Source: Bacteroidota bacterium
Lineage (GTDB): Bacteria > Bacteroidota > Ignavibacteria > UBA10030 > UBA8401
Reading direction: 5' to 3'
Length of the DNA stretch: 7,703 bases
Assembly (NCBI GenBank): GCA_030824175.1
Contig: JAVBYH010000234.1
Coordinates: 1-7,703, forward strand
Under the pieces are notes generated by a model. The model made no database searches. It was not told the origin of the DNA and saw only the letters and a program-made list of their open reading frames with translations. Positions 1 to 6,255 of this stretch are shown piece by piece. How positions within the stretch are numbered: position 1 is the stretch's first letter; every line of letters begins with the position of its first letter. Both the position numbers and the translations under genes were made by a program.

Positions 1-1
1 A

Positions 2-1477
2 GAGAAGGGCGGCTCACAGGCCGTCGTGCTCGTCTCGAGCGGGCTCATCGGCGGTCTGTTCGATTTCATCTTCAGCGCCTTCGGCACGTGGAGCGAGGTC
101 ATCACCTCGCGCATGTTCTCGTACGGTCAGATGCTCGACGACAAATTCAAGATGGTCTTCAAGGTGAACGTCTCGGCGATGGTCTTCGGCCTCGGCTACA
201 TCGTCGGGCTGAAGTACTCGGCGATCATCGCTGCCGGCAGCTTCCTCTCGTGGTTCGTCATGATCCCTCTCTTCCACGAGATCGGCATGCACCTCACGGT
301 GCCCCTCGGCACGGCGACGAAGCTGTTGTCCGACATGACGGCGGAGGAGATCTTCCGGACGTATGTCCGCCAGATCGGCATCGGCGGCATCGCGATGGCG
401 GGCATCATCGGCATCATCCGCTCCTCGGGCATCATCGCCGGGGCGTTCAAGCTCGCCGCGAGCGAGATCTTCGGCAAGAAGGATCCGAACGGCGTCGCCA
501 CAGCGCGCACGCAGACGGACATCAAGATGCTCTTCAACGTGCTGTTGATCATCCTTACGGCGCTCCTGCTCTTCGTGTTCTTCTACTCGAGCGTCGTCTT
601 CAACGTATTCCATGCCGTGGTCGGTGTGCTCATCGTGATCGTCATCGCCTTCCTCTTCACCACTGTCGCCGCGAATGCGACGGCCATCGTCGGCACGAAT
701 CCCGTCTCGGGCATGACGCTCATGACGCTCATCCTCTCGTCGTTCATCCTCGTGAACATCGGCCTCTCGGGCAACAGCGGCATGATGAGCGCGCTCATCA
801 TCGGCGGCGTGGTCTGCACAGCGTTGTCCGTGGCGGGCGGTTTCATCACCGACCTCAAGGTCGGGTACTGGATCGGCACGACGCCGAAGAAGCAGGAGTC
901 GTGGAAGTTCCTCGGCATCCTCATCTCCGCCGCCACGGTCTCCGGCGTCATCATGGTGCTCAATCAGGCGTACGGATTCAAGGGCGAAGGCGCGATGGTC
1001 GCCCCCCAGGCGAACGCCATGGCCGCCGTGATACAGCCGCTCATGTCGAACACCCCCGCGCCGTGGATCCTCTACATTGTCGGCGCCGTGATCTCGCTCA
1101 TCCTCGTGATGGTGAACATCTCGCCGCTCGCGTTCGCGCTCGGCATGTACATTCCGCAGGAACTGAACACGCCGCTGCTCTTCGGCGGGTTCATCGCATG
1201 GTTCGTCACGACGCGCACGAAGAACGAGGGACTCAATAACGCGCGGTTCTCGCGCGGCACGCTCATCGCCTCGGGCTTCATCGCCGGCGGCGCGCTCTTC
1301 GGCGTGTTCAACGCGTTCCTCAAGTTCCTCGATCAGCAGACGCCCTTCGGGTACGAGCAGTGGTACGCGACGCATTGGGCCGAGAGCGTCAACGGTGAAC
1401 TCACGGGCCTCGTCATGTTCGGACTCCTCTTCGCATACGCCCTCTGGGATTCGATGCGCGGCAAGGAAGACAAGTAA
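2..1477 (+). CDS. OPT-family oligopeptide transporter, 5'-truncated by window edge
   Basis: This is an integral membrane protein, probably a proton-coupled importer of short peptides (bacterial branch of the OPT family). The frame is open from base 2 without a stop, so the gene begins outside the window; the GTG at 26 is internal, not a start. About 491 residues are visible, and bacterial OPT proteins are usually around 550-700, so the first membrane segments are missing. Counting from the GTG at 26, family-like stretches are GLKYSAIIAAGSFLSWF (61-77), GTNPVSGMTLMTLI (223-236) and APQANAMAAVIQP (326-338), plus a conserved region near 364-390 containing ALGMYIPQEL. Many hydrophobic segments are visible (about 50-85, 117-140, 170-215, 228-246, 253-274, 296-312, 346-366, 384-395, 412-432, 459-474). 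The protein ends in a short charged tail. The natural substrate (peptide or metal chelate) cannot be told from sequence. Confidence 0.88.
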   Translation, partial: EKGGSQAVVLVSSGLIGGLFDFIFSAFGTWSEVITSRMFSYGQMLDDKFKMVFKVNVSAMVFGLGYIVGLKYSAIIAAGSFLSWFVMIPLFHEIGMHLTVPLGTATKLLSDMTAEEIFRTYVRQIGIGGIAMAGIIGIIRSSGIIAGAFKLAASEIFGKKDPNGVATARTQTDIKMLFNVLLIILTALLLFVFFYSSVVFNVFHAVVGVLIVIVIAFLFTTVAANATAIVGTNPVSGMTLMTLILSSFILVNIGLSGNSGMMSALIIGGVVCTALSVAGGFITDLKVGYWIGTTPKKQESWKFLGILISAATVSGVIMVLNQAYGFKGEGAMVAPQANAMAAVIQPLMSNTPAPWILYIVGAVISLILVMVNISPLAFALGMYIPQELNTPLLFGGFIAWFVTTRTKNEGLNNARFSRGTLIASGFIAGGALFGVFNAFLKFLDQQTPFGYEQWYATHWAESVNGELTGLVMFGLLFAYALWDSMRGKEDK

Positions 1478-1498
1478 TACGGCACAATCGCCGTCGAA

Positions 1499-1533
1499 CC
1501 GCCGCGGTGCATGTTCACAATGCATCGCGGCGG
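1499..1533 (+). terminator. GC-rich hairpin after the OPT gene, terminator-like
   Basis: The arms 1499-1512 and 1520-1533 pair over 14 positions with one G-T wobble around a 7-base loop. The hairpin begins 21 bases after the OPT stop codon. No T-tract follows; the next bases are TCCTGTGTCC. It may be a factor-assisted terminator or an mRNA 3'-end stabiliser rather than a classical intrinsic terminator. Confidence 0.55.
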
Positions 1534-1646
1534 TCCTGTGTCCAGTGTTTCCGAACAATGGGAAATCACGCTCGCTCTTTCCTATCTTTTAGAAATTCCG
1601 CCGATTTCCCTTCGGGCTTTACCGATATTTACTGCGTAAAGTGCGA

Positions 1647-1680
1647 TATAATTTGGCACTGCATTTGATTATATTATAGA
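1647..1680 (+). promoter_or_regulatory. Candidate promoter region of the 2-oxoacid oxidoreductase operon
   Basis: This sits in the only clearly AT-rich part of the window, 60-90 bases before the ferredoxin gene. One candidate is TTGGCA (1653-1658), a 16-base spacer and TATAGA (1675-1680), a fair sigma70-type match. A perfect TATAAT lies at 1647-1652 but has no convincing -35 box. The same bases also form a partial sigma54 pattern, TGGCAC (1654-1659) followed five bases later by TTGA, which misses the key -12 C. The location is well supported; which element is used is not. Confidence 0.4.
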
Positions 1681-1738
1681 CAATGATACGTCACGCCGTC
1701 AGGCGCGGCGGAACCACAATAACTGAAGGGTCAAGTAT

Positions 1739-1972
1739 ATGATTCGTGGAACTGTTGTGATCGCTCACGACGTCTGCAAGGGATGCGAGCTGTGCATTGT
1801 CGCCTGTCCCCAGCAGTGTCTCGGGCTTTCCGACCATTTGAATGCACGGGGCTACCGCTTTGCGCAGCTCAGCGCCGACACATGCACGGGATGCGTGAAT
1901 TGCGCCATTGTCTGTCCGGACTCCGTCATCACAGTTTATCGTGAACCGAAAAAAACTGCGAGCCGTTCCTGA
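1739..1972 (+). CDS. korD: 2-oxoacid:ferredoxin oxidoreductase, 2x[4Fe-4S] ferredoxin (delta) subunit
   Basis: This is a 77-residue ferredoxin-like subunit that carries electrons from the catalytic subunits to free ferredoxin in the cytoplasm. It has two classic cluster motifs: CKGCELCIVACP (Cys 13, 16, 19, 23) and CTGCVNCAIVCP (Cys 49, 52, 55, 59). Each has the CxxCxxCxxxCP spacing that binds a [4Fe-4S] cluster. An extra Cys27 is present. A GAAGGG ribosome-binding site at 1725-1730 lies 8 bases before the ATG and fixes the start. It is the first gene of the operon, 53 bases before the alpha subunit. A small ferredoxin gene placed directly before VorB/KorA-type alpha, beta and gamma genes is a common arrangement, which identifies it as the delta subunit rather than a stand-alone ferredoxin. 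The symbol follows Kor naming; the enzyme's substrate is not settled. Confidence 0.9.
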   Translation: MIRGTVVIAHDVCKGCELCIVACPQQCLGLSDHLNARGYRFAQLSADTCTGCVNCAIVCPDSVITVYREPKKTASRS

Positions 1973-2025
1973 GCCCACACGCTCGAGGGGATGGCCATTC
2001 AACATCATTCATTCACCGGAAAAAC

Positions 2026-3153
2026 ATGCCGGATGAATTCACACACAACATCACACAAAAAATTATGGGCAGCATAGAAGGCAATTCTGAAACAAAACTC
2101 ATGAAAGGGAACGAGGCGCTCGCCGAAGCCGCGCTGCGCGCAGGCATGCAGGCGTACTTCGGGTACCCGATCACGCCGCAGTCCGAGATTCTCGAGTACC
2201 TCATCATTCACGGACCGAAGCGCGGATCCGTCGTGCTTCAGGCCGAGAGCGAAGTGGCGGCGATCAACATGGTGTATGGCGCCGCAGGCGCCGGGGCACG
2301 TGTCATGATCTCGTCCTCGAGTCCGGGCATCAGCCTCATGCAGGAAGGCATCTCGTACATCGCCGCGGCCGAACTTCCCTGCGTCATCGTGAACATCCAG
2401 CGCGGCGGTCCGGGGCTCGGCACCATCCAGCCTGCGCAGGCCGATTATTTCCAGGCGGTGAAGGGCGGCGGCCATGGCGATTACCGCCTCATCGTGCTCG
2501 CGCCGAACTCCGTGCAGGAGATGGCGGACTTCATGTTCGACGGCTTCCGCCTCACCGAGCAGTACCGGATCCCCGTCATGATCCTCTCCGACGGCGCGCT
2601 CGGACAGATGATGGAGAAGGTGACGCTCGCTCCCGCCGGTTCGCTTCCGCATTCGGCGAAACCCTGGGCGACGGTGGGCAAGCCGCCGACGCGCGAACAT
2701 AATTTCATCACGAGCCTCCACATCGAACCGGAACGGATGGAGGAGATCAACATCCATCTCCAGAAGAAGTATCAGGACGTCCAGAAGGAAGTGAAATTCG
2801 AACTTCACAACACGGACGATGCGGACATCGTGCTCGTCGCTTTCGGCCTCTCGGCGCGCATCTGCGAGAAGGTCATGGACCTCGCCCGCGAAAAAGGCAT
2901 CCGCGCCGGGCTCATCCGCCCGATCACCCTTTACCCGTTCCCGAGCGAGATCATCGCGCAGATCGCGGAGACGGCCGCAGCCTTTCTCACCGTGGAAATG
3001 AACGCCGGCCAGATGGTCGAGGATGTCCGCCTCGCGGTGAACGGCCGCAAGCCCGTCTTCTTCAAGGGCCGCATGGGCGGCATGATCCCCACGCCCGAAG
3101 AGGTGCTGGCGGAACTCGAATCGATCGTCGAACATAAACTTATGCACGCGTGA
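2026..3153 (+). CDS. vorB: 2-oxoacid:ferredoxin oxidoreductase alpha subunit (VorB/KorA type, 3-methyl-2-oxobutanoate dehydrogenase subunit VorB)
   Basis: Alpha subunit of the cytoplasmic enzyme that oxidatively decarboxylates a 2-oxoacid with CoA to acyl-CoA, CO2 and reduced ferredoxin. It has an N-terminal pyrimidine-binding domain with MKGNEALAEAALRAG (26-40), FGYPITPQ (45-52), QAESEVAAINMVYGAAGAG (72-90) and RGGPGLGTIQPAQADYF (126-142). The C-terminal transketolase-like domain runs from about 265 to 370 and ends with GRMGGMIPTPEEV (348-360), a run I associate with proteins annotated VorB. That favours a branched-chain 2-oxoacid such as 2-oxoisovalerate, but 2-oxoglutarate (then called korA) cannot be excluded. 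At 375 residues it is slightly long because about 25 residues precede MKGNEAL. The ATG at 2026 has only a weak GGAAAA upstream; the ATG at 2065 would give a more typical N-terminus and is a real alternative. The stop codon lies 11 bases before the beta subunit's preferred ATG. Confidence 0.92.
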   Translation: MPDEFTHNITQKIMGSIEGNSETKLMKGNEALAEAALRAGMQAYFGYPITPQSEILEYLIIHGPKRGSVVLQAESEVAAINMVYGAAGAGARVMISSSSPGISLMQEGISYIAAAELPCVIVNIQRGGPGLGTIQPAQADYFQAVKGGGHGDYRLIVLAPNSVQEMADFMFDGFRLTEQYRIPVMILSDGALGQMMEKVTLAPAGSLPHSAKPWATVGKPPTREHNFITSLHIEPERMEEINIHLQKKYQDVQKEVKFELHNTDDADIVLVAFGLSARICEKVMDLAREKGIRAGLIRPITLYPFPSEIIAQIAETAAAFLTVEMNAGQMVEDVRLAVNGRKPVFFKGRMGGMIPTPEEVLAELESIVEHKLMHA

Positions 3154-3164
3154 AAAGGAGCGGT

Positions 3165-3941
3165 ATGGAAAATTCATTGAACGGCCTTGAAGTTGTCTAT
3201 GAAAAAGTGGAGACGCTGACCGATGCGCCCATGCATTACTGTCCCGGTTGCGGACACGGTGTCGTGCACCGCGTGATCATGGAAGTGATTCAGGAGATGG
3301 GCATCACCGAGGACACGATCGGCGTGGCGCCCGTCGGGTGTTCCGTCTTCGCGTACAACTATATGAACATCGACATGCAGGAGGCCGCGCACGGCCGGGC
3401 CACCGCGGCCGCCACCGGCGTGAAGCGCGTGCTTCCGGAAAAATACGTCTTCACGTACCAGGGCGACGGCGATCTCGCCGCCATCGGCACGGGCGAGACG
3501 ATCCACACGGTGAACCGCGGGGAGAACATCCTCATGGTCTTCGTGAACAACGGCGTCTACGGCATGACAGGCGGGCAGATGGCCCCCACGACGCTCGCGG
3601 GCATGAAGACGACGACGTCGCCCTTCGGGCGCGACACCGCAACGATGGGCAGCCCCCTGCGCATCACGGAACTCATCGCCCATCTTCCGGGCGCGTACTA
3701 CGTCACACGGCAGTCGGTCCATTCGGCCCCCGCGGTTCGCAAGCTCAAGAAGGCGATACAGCAGTCGTTCGAGTATCAGAAACTGAAACAGGGCACGTGC
3801 TTCATCGAGGTCGTGGCGAACTGCCCCTCGGGATGGAAGATGACGCCCGTCGAATCGAACAAATGGCTCGTGGAGAACATGTTCCCCATGTATCCCCCCG
3901 GCGACATCAAAGTGCCGAAGCCTCCCGCAGCCAACAATTAA
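3165..3941 (+). CDS. korB: 2-oxoacid:ferredoxin oxidoreductase beta subunit, thiamine pyrophosphate-binding
   Basis: Catalytic TPP subunit of 258 residues. The diphosphate/Mg2+ site is GDGDLAAIGTGE (100-111) followed by NNGVYGMTGGQ (128-138), the standard GDGD...NN signature. The N-terminus carries CPGCGH (26-31). Four cysteines, Cys26, Cys29, Cys59 (GCS) and Cys220 (NCPSG), have about the spacing of those that hold the proximal [4Fe-4S] cluster in this family, so the electron path from TPP to the ferredoxin subunit looks intact. The frame extends upstream to a GTG at 3150 that overlaps the alpha stop codon. I prefer the ATG at 3165 because AAGGAG at 3155-3160 sits 4 bases before it, and because that site would fall inside the coding region if the GTG were used. 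Tight coupling to the alpha gene supports equal expression. No frame damage is visible. Confidence 0.93.
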   Translation: MENSLNGLEVVYEKVETLTDAPMHYCPGCGHGVVHRVIMEVIQEMGITEDTIGVAPVGCSVFAYNYMNIDMQEAAHGRATAAATGVKRVLPEKYVFTYQGDGDLAAIGTGETIHTVNRGENILMVFVNNGVYGMTGGQMAPTTLAGMKTTTSPFGRDTATMGSPLRITELIAHLPGAYYVTRQSVHSAPAVRKLKKAIQQSFEYQKLKQGTCFIEVVANCPSGWKMTPVESNKWLVENMFPMYPPGDIKVPKPPAANN

Positions 3942-3965
3942 AACAGTGAAAGACGAAAGAGTGCC

Positions 3966-4526
3966 ATGAAAAAATCACATGATTGTATTTTTGCCGGCTT
4001 CGGGGGCCAGGGCGTCCTGTCGATGGGACAGATCCTCTCGTACGCCGCGATGATCGAAACCAAGGAAGTCAGCTGGATGCCCGCGTACGGGCCGGAGATG
4101 CGGGGCGGCACGGCCAACTGCATCGTCATCGTGTCCGACACGCGCATCAGCTCGCCCATCGTTACCGCATTCGACTCGGCCATCCTCCTGAATCAGCCGT
4201 CCCTCGAGAAGTTCGAGCACACGATCAAGCCGGGCGGACTGCTCATCTACGAGACGTCCACCGTGATCAAACCGCCGACGCGCACCGACATCGAGATCGT
4301 TCCGGTGAACGCGATGGAGGAGGCGCGCAAACTCGAGAGTAAGCAGGTGGCCAATGTGCTCCTGCTCGGGGTGTTCCTCGCGCTGCGCCCGATCGTCGCC
4401 ACGGACGCCGTGCTCCAGGCGCTGAAGAAGGTGCTGCCGTCGCATCGCCAGCACCTGCTGCCGATGAACGAACGCGCGCTCGCGCGCGGCACCGAGCTCG
4501 TCGCCGAGCTCGCATCGGTCTCCTGA
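3966..4526 (+). CDS. korC: 2-oxoacid:ferredoxin oxidoreductase gamma subunit
   Basis: Gamma subunit of 186 residues, close to the usual length of about 180-190. It starts almost at once with the glycine-rich FAGFGGQGVLSMGQIL (9-24) and has YGPEMRGGTANC (41-52), both hallmarks of the pyruvate/ketoisovalerate oxidoreductase gamma domain, which is associated with the CoA-binding part of the enzyme. The remainder is an alternating strand/helix Rossmann-like domain, ending in a helical tail. It begins 24 bases after the beta subunit stop, with a purine-rich AAAGAG just upstream of the ATG as a modest ribosome-binding site. It is the last subunit gene: a 97-base gap with a perfect hairpin follows. 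With the three genes before it, the full subunit set is present and all frames look intact. Confidence 0.92.
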   Translation: MKKSHDCIFAGFGGQGVLSMGQILSYAAMIETKEVSWMPAYGPEMRGGTANCIVIVSDTRISSPIVTAFDSAILLNQPSLEKFEHTIKPGGLLIYETSTVIKPPTRTDIEIVPVNAMEEARKLESKQVANVLLLGVFLALRPIVATDAVLQALKKVLPSHRQHLLPMNERALARGTELVAELASVS

Positions 4527-4544
4527 TTGCCGCGGTTGTGCGTA

Positions 4545-4565
4545 GGGCGAAACGGTGTTTCGCCC
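4545..4565 (+). terminator. Perfect 9-bp hairpin ending the oxidoreductase operon
   Basis: GGGCGAAAC (4545-4553), a 3-base loop GGT and GTTTCGCCC (4557-4565) pair perfectly, 18 bases after the gamma subunit stop codon. The following bases are C-rich, so there is no T-tract. Its position between operon and next gene suggests transcription ends or the mRNA is processed here, possibly only in part. Confidence 0.5.
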
Positions 4566-4623
4566 CCCGCCTTGGCACTAACGAATTGCAGAATGAAAGC
4601 CGTACAACGAACGAGAACACTGT

Positions 4624-4896
4624 ATGAACACCCCTCTATCACACTGCAAGCACGAATGCCGGAACACATGTGCGATGCTTGTTGAAATATTGCGCCGCGA
4701 GACGAGTCTGATGCAGATGTACGATCAGATCGCCGCCGATTGCGACGATCCGGAGACGCAGCGGCTCATCGCCGAGTTGAAGGAGCGCCGCGGCGGCATC
4801 GTGGAGCACATCGTCGCCAAGCTCAATCAACTGCGGGCGCAGGGGGAGATCCTCGACGGCATCATGGACAGTTACGAGAGTGATCCGGCCGCATAG
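4624..4896 (+). CDS. Small helical Cys-containing protein of unknown function
   Basis: A 90-residue protein I do not recognise. The N-terminus has three cysteines at i, i+4, i+8 (CKHECRNTC, Cys 8, 12, 16), with His7 and His10 beside them; Cys40 is the fourth. The rest looks like two long amphipathic helices (about 16-40 and 44-78) joined at CDDPETQ. The first helix contains E26 and Y33, and DDPE begins the second, loosely recalling half of a ferritin-like or rubrerythrin bundle. However, the expected ExxH iron-binding pair in the second helix is replaced by ERRGGI, so no ferritin activity is claimed. It has no signal peptide or membrane segment. Coding is supported by the open frame, the codon use like neighbouring genes and the helical periodicity. 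No Shine-Dalgarno is visible before the ATG at 4624. It sits between the oxidoreductase operon and a Cys-cluster kinase, on the same strand. Confidence 0.72.
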   Translation: MNTPLSHCKHECRNTCAMLVEILRRETSLMQMYDQIAADCDDPETQRLIAELKERRGGIVEHIVAKLNQLRAQGEILDGIMDSYESDPAA

Positions 4897-4904
4897 GGCG
4901 GCCG
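4886..4904 (+). terminator. GC hairpin spanning the stop codon of the 90-residue gene
   Basis: CGGCCGC (4886-4892) pairs with GCGGCCG (4898-4904) around a 5-base loop that contains most of the TAG stop. No T-tract follows. A second GC-rich palindrome, CCGGATCCGG, lies at 4918-4927. Together they could attenuate read-through into the kinase gene, but this is only a structural suggestion. Confidence 0.3.
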
Positions 4905-4941
4905 CGGATGTGCCGGCCCGGATCCGGCATCGCACGTCAAG

Positions 4942-4970
4942 TTTTCACGTATTCCGCCGATGATTACCAT
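4942..4970 (+). promoter_or_regulatory. Candidate promoter of the PAS-histidine kinase gene
   Basis: TTTTCA (4942-4947), a 17-base spacer and TACCAT (4965-4970) match the sigma70 pattern at four of six positions in each box. The element lies about 56 bases before the ATG at 5027, inside a short less GC-rich stretch. It is plausible by position and spacing but not distinctive. Confidence 0.3.
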
Positions 4971-5026
4971 AGTGTGTAAAGCGGCTCCGCATGGCCGAAC
5001 GATCCTCTCACCAACCGTATTCCTGA

Positions 5027-6172
5027 ATGACACAAGTGCACAACATGACGACATTTTTCGCGTTGGCCGAACGGGCTCCCGATGATGTCGTCAGGAGTGA
5101 ATATGAAACGTTCCAGGCGCTCTCGCACCTGAAGGACATCCTCGATGCGCTCCCGTATGTCGCGGCCATCCTCAATCCGCAGCGCCAGATCATTTACTCG
5201 AACACGGCGCTCATGGACATGCTCGGCTCGAAATCCATCGACGAGCTGCTTGGCAAGCGTCTGGGCGAGGCGTTCGATTGTGTGCATGCCGTTGAAAACG
5301 ACGGCGGTTGCGGTACGGCCGAAGCGTGCCGTTTCTGCGGCTCGGTGCAGGCCGTCGTCCGAAGCCAGTCGCACGGGGTGAAGGTAACAGAGGAGTGCCG
5401 CATCTCCGCCCAGCGGGACGGCGGTATCGTCTCGTACGACCTCTCCGTCACCGCCACGCCGTTCTCGTTCAACGCCGCCGCCTATACGATTCTCGCGGTG
5501 AAGGACATCGGCGACGAAAAACGCCGCCGGGCCCTCGAACATATTTTTTTCCACGACATCATCAACCATGCGCAGAGCGTTACCGGACTCCTCACGTTTG
5601 CCAAGGACATCGCCGAACCCAGCGAAATCGACGAGCTCATGAAGCTCGCGCATGTGGCGAGCGTGGAACTCATGGACGGCATCCTGTCGCAGCGCGATCT
5701 GCTGGCGGCCGAAAGCGGGGAGGTCCGTCTGATAAAGCGGTCCCTCTCGTCGAGCATCGTGCTCCAGGAGTGCGTCGCTCTTATCGGGCATCATTTTGTC
5801 GCCCACGATCGGGAAGTGGTGGTGGACGACCTCGCGTTCAACATCGTAATTGAAACGGATGAAACCCTGCTGAAGCGGATCATCATCAACATGGTCAAGA
5901 ATGCCCTCGAGGCGACGCCGGTCGACGGGGTCGTGCGCGTCGGTTGCGAGAAGACCGAGACGGGCATCCGCTATTGGGCGCACAACACGACATCCATCCC
6001 GCGCCATGTGCAACTTCAAATTTTCCAGCGCTCCTATTCCACGAAAGGTGCGAACCGCGGTCTTGGCACATATAGCATGAAACTGCTCGGAGAGCATTAC
6101 CTCAACGGCAGAGTTTCCTTTGTCACGGATCCGGACAACGGCACGACGTTCATGTTCGACCTCCCATTGTGA
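5027..6172 (+). CDS. Cytosolic PAS-domain sensor histidine kinase with a four-cysteine cluster
   Basis: This is a 381-residue soluble sensor kinase with no membrane segment or signal peptide. A PAS domain covers about 35-160. It contains CVHAVENDGGCGTAEACRFC (85-104), giving Cys85, 95, 101 and 104 as possible metal, Fe-S or redox ligands. The dimerisation/phosphoacceptor region follows, with FFHDIINHA (174-182), where His176 is the likely phosphorylation site. The ATPase domain has an N-box NMVKNALEA (288-296), an F-box-like IFQRSYSTKG (332-341) and a G2-box NRGLGTYSMKLL (343-354). The usual DxGxG G1 box is replaced by AHNTTSIP (318-325), which seems typical of this kinase subgroup rather than a defect, since the rest is well kept. 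No response regulator is in the window, so its target is unknown. The start is uncertain: ATG at 5027 or 5045, neither with a clear ribosome-binding site. Confidence 0.88.
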   Translation: MTQVHNMTTFFALAERAPDDVVRSEYETFQALSHLKDILDALPYVAAILNPQRQIIYSNTALMDMLGSKSIDELLGKRLGEAFDCVHAVENDGGCGTAEACRFCGSVQAVVRSQSHGVKVTEECRISAQRDGGIVSYDLSVTATPFSFNAAAYTILAVKDIGDEKRRRALEHIFFHDIINHAQSVTGLLTFAKDIAEPSEIDELMKLAHVASVELMDGILSQRDLLAAESGEVRLIKRSLSSSIVLQECVALIGHHFVAHDREVVVDDLAFNIVIETDETLLKRIIINMVKNALEATPVDGVVRVGCEKTETGIRYWAHNTTSIPRHVQLQIFQRSYSTKGANRGLGTYSMKLLGEHYLNGRVSFVTDPDNGTTFMFDLPL

Positions 6173-6179
6173 CGCGACG

Positions 6180-6204
6180 CCCGTCTGCTCCAGGCGCAGA
6201 CGGG
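6180..6204 (+). terminator. Perfect 9-bp hairpin after the kinase gene
   Basis: CCCGTCTGC (6180-6188) pairs perfectly with GCAGACGGG (6196-6204) around a 7-base loop. It starts 7 bases after the kinase stop codon. As with the other hairpins here, no T-tract follows; the nearest T-run is about 45 bases on. It is a likely transcript 3' end or stabiliser. Confidence 0.5.
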
Positions 6205-6255
6205 GCGACATGCCCATGGCACACCCAAAAAACACCTCCCGCACCGCTTTTTCTA

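Noticed and set aside
14..1558. 514-residue open frame on the - strand, fully antisense to the OPT gene
   Set aside because: Its translation is extremely rich in Arg, Asp, Glu and His with no domain pattern, as expected from the complement of a GC-rich membrane-protein gene. The + strand frame has clear OPT motifs.
1991..2077. Short open frame starting with ATG directly after GAGGGG, before the alpha subunit
   Set aside because: The GAGGGG abuts the ATG with no spacing. The peptide (28 residues) has no features and overlaps the alpha gene in another frame.
2005..3177. 390-residue - strand open frame opposite the alpha subunit
   Set aside because: Low-complexity charged composition and a perfect shadow of a well-conserved + strand gene; high GC codon bias explains the lack of stops.
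4574..4589. Sigma54 promoter before the 90-residue gene (TGGCAC...TTGCA)
   Set aside because: GG and GC are separated by 12 bases; sigma54 requires 10 with little tolerance.
4624..4896. Calling the 90-residue protein an encapsulated ferritin
   Set aside because: Glu, Tyr and DPE positions loosely agree, but the ExxH metal ligands in the second helix are missing and no encapsulin gene is in the window.
4964..6244. 426-residue - strand open frame opposite the kinase
   Set aside because: No recognisable motif, Arg/Asp/His-rich, while the + strand carries PAS, H-box, N-box and G2 motifs.
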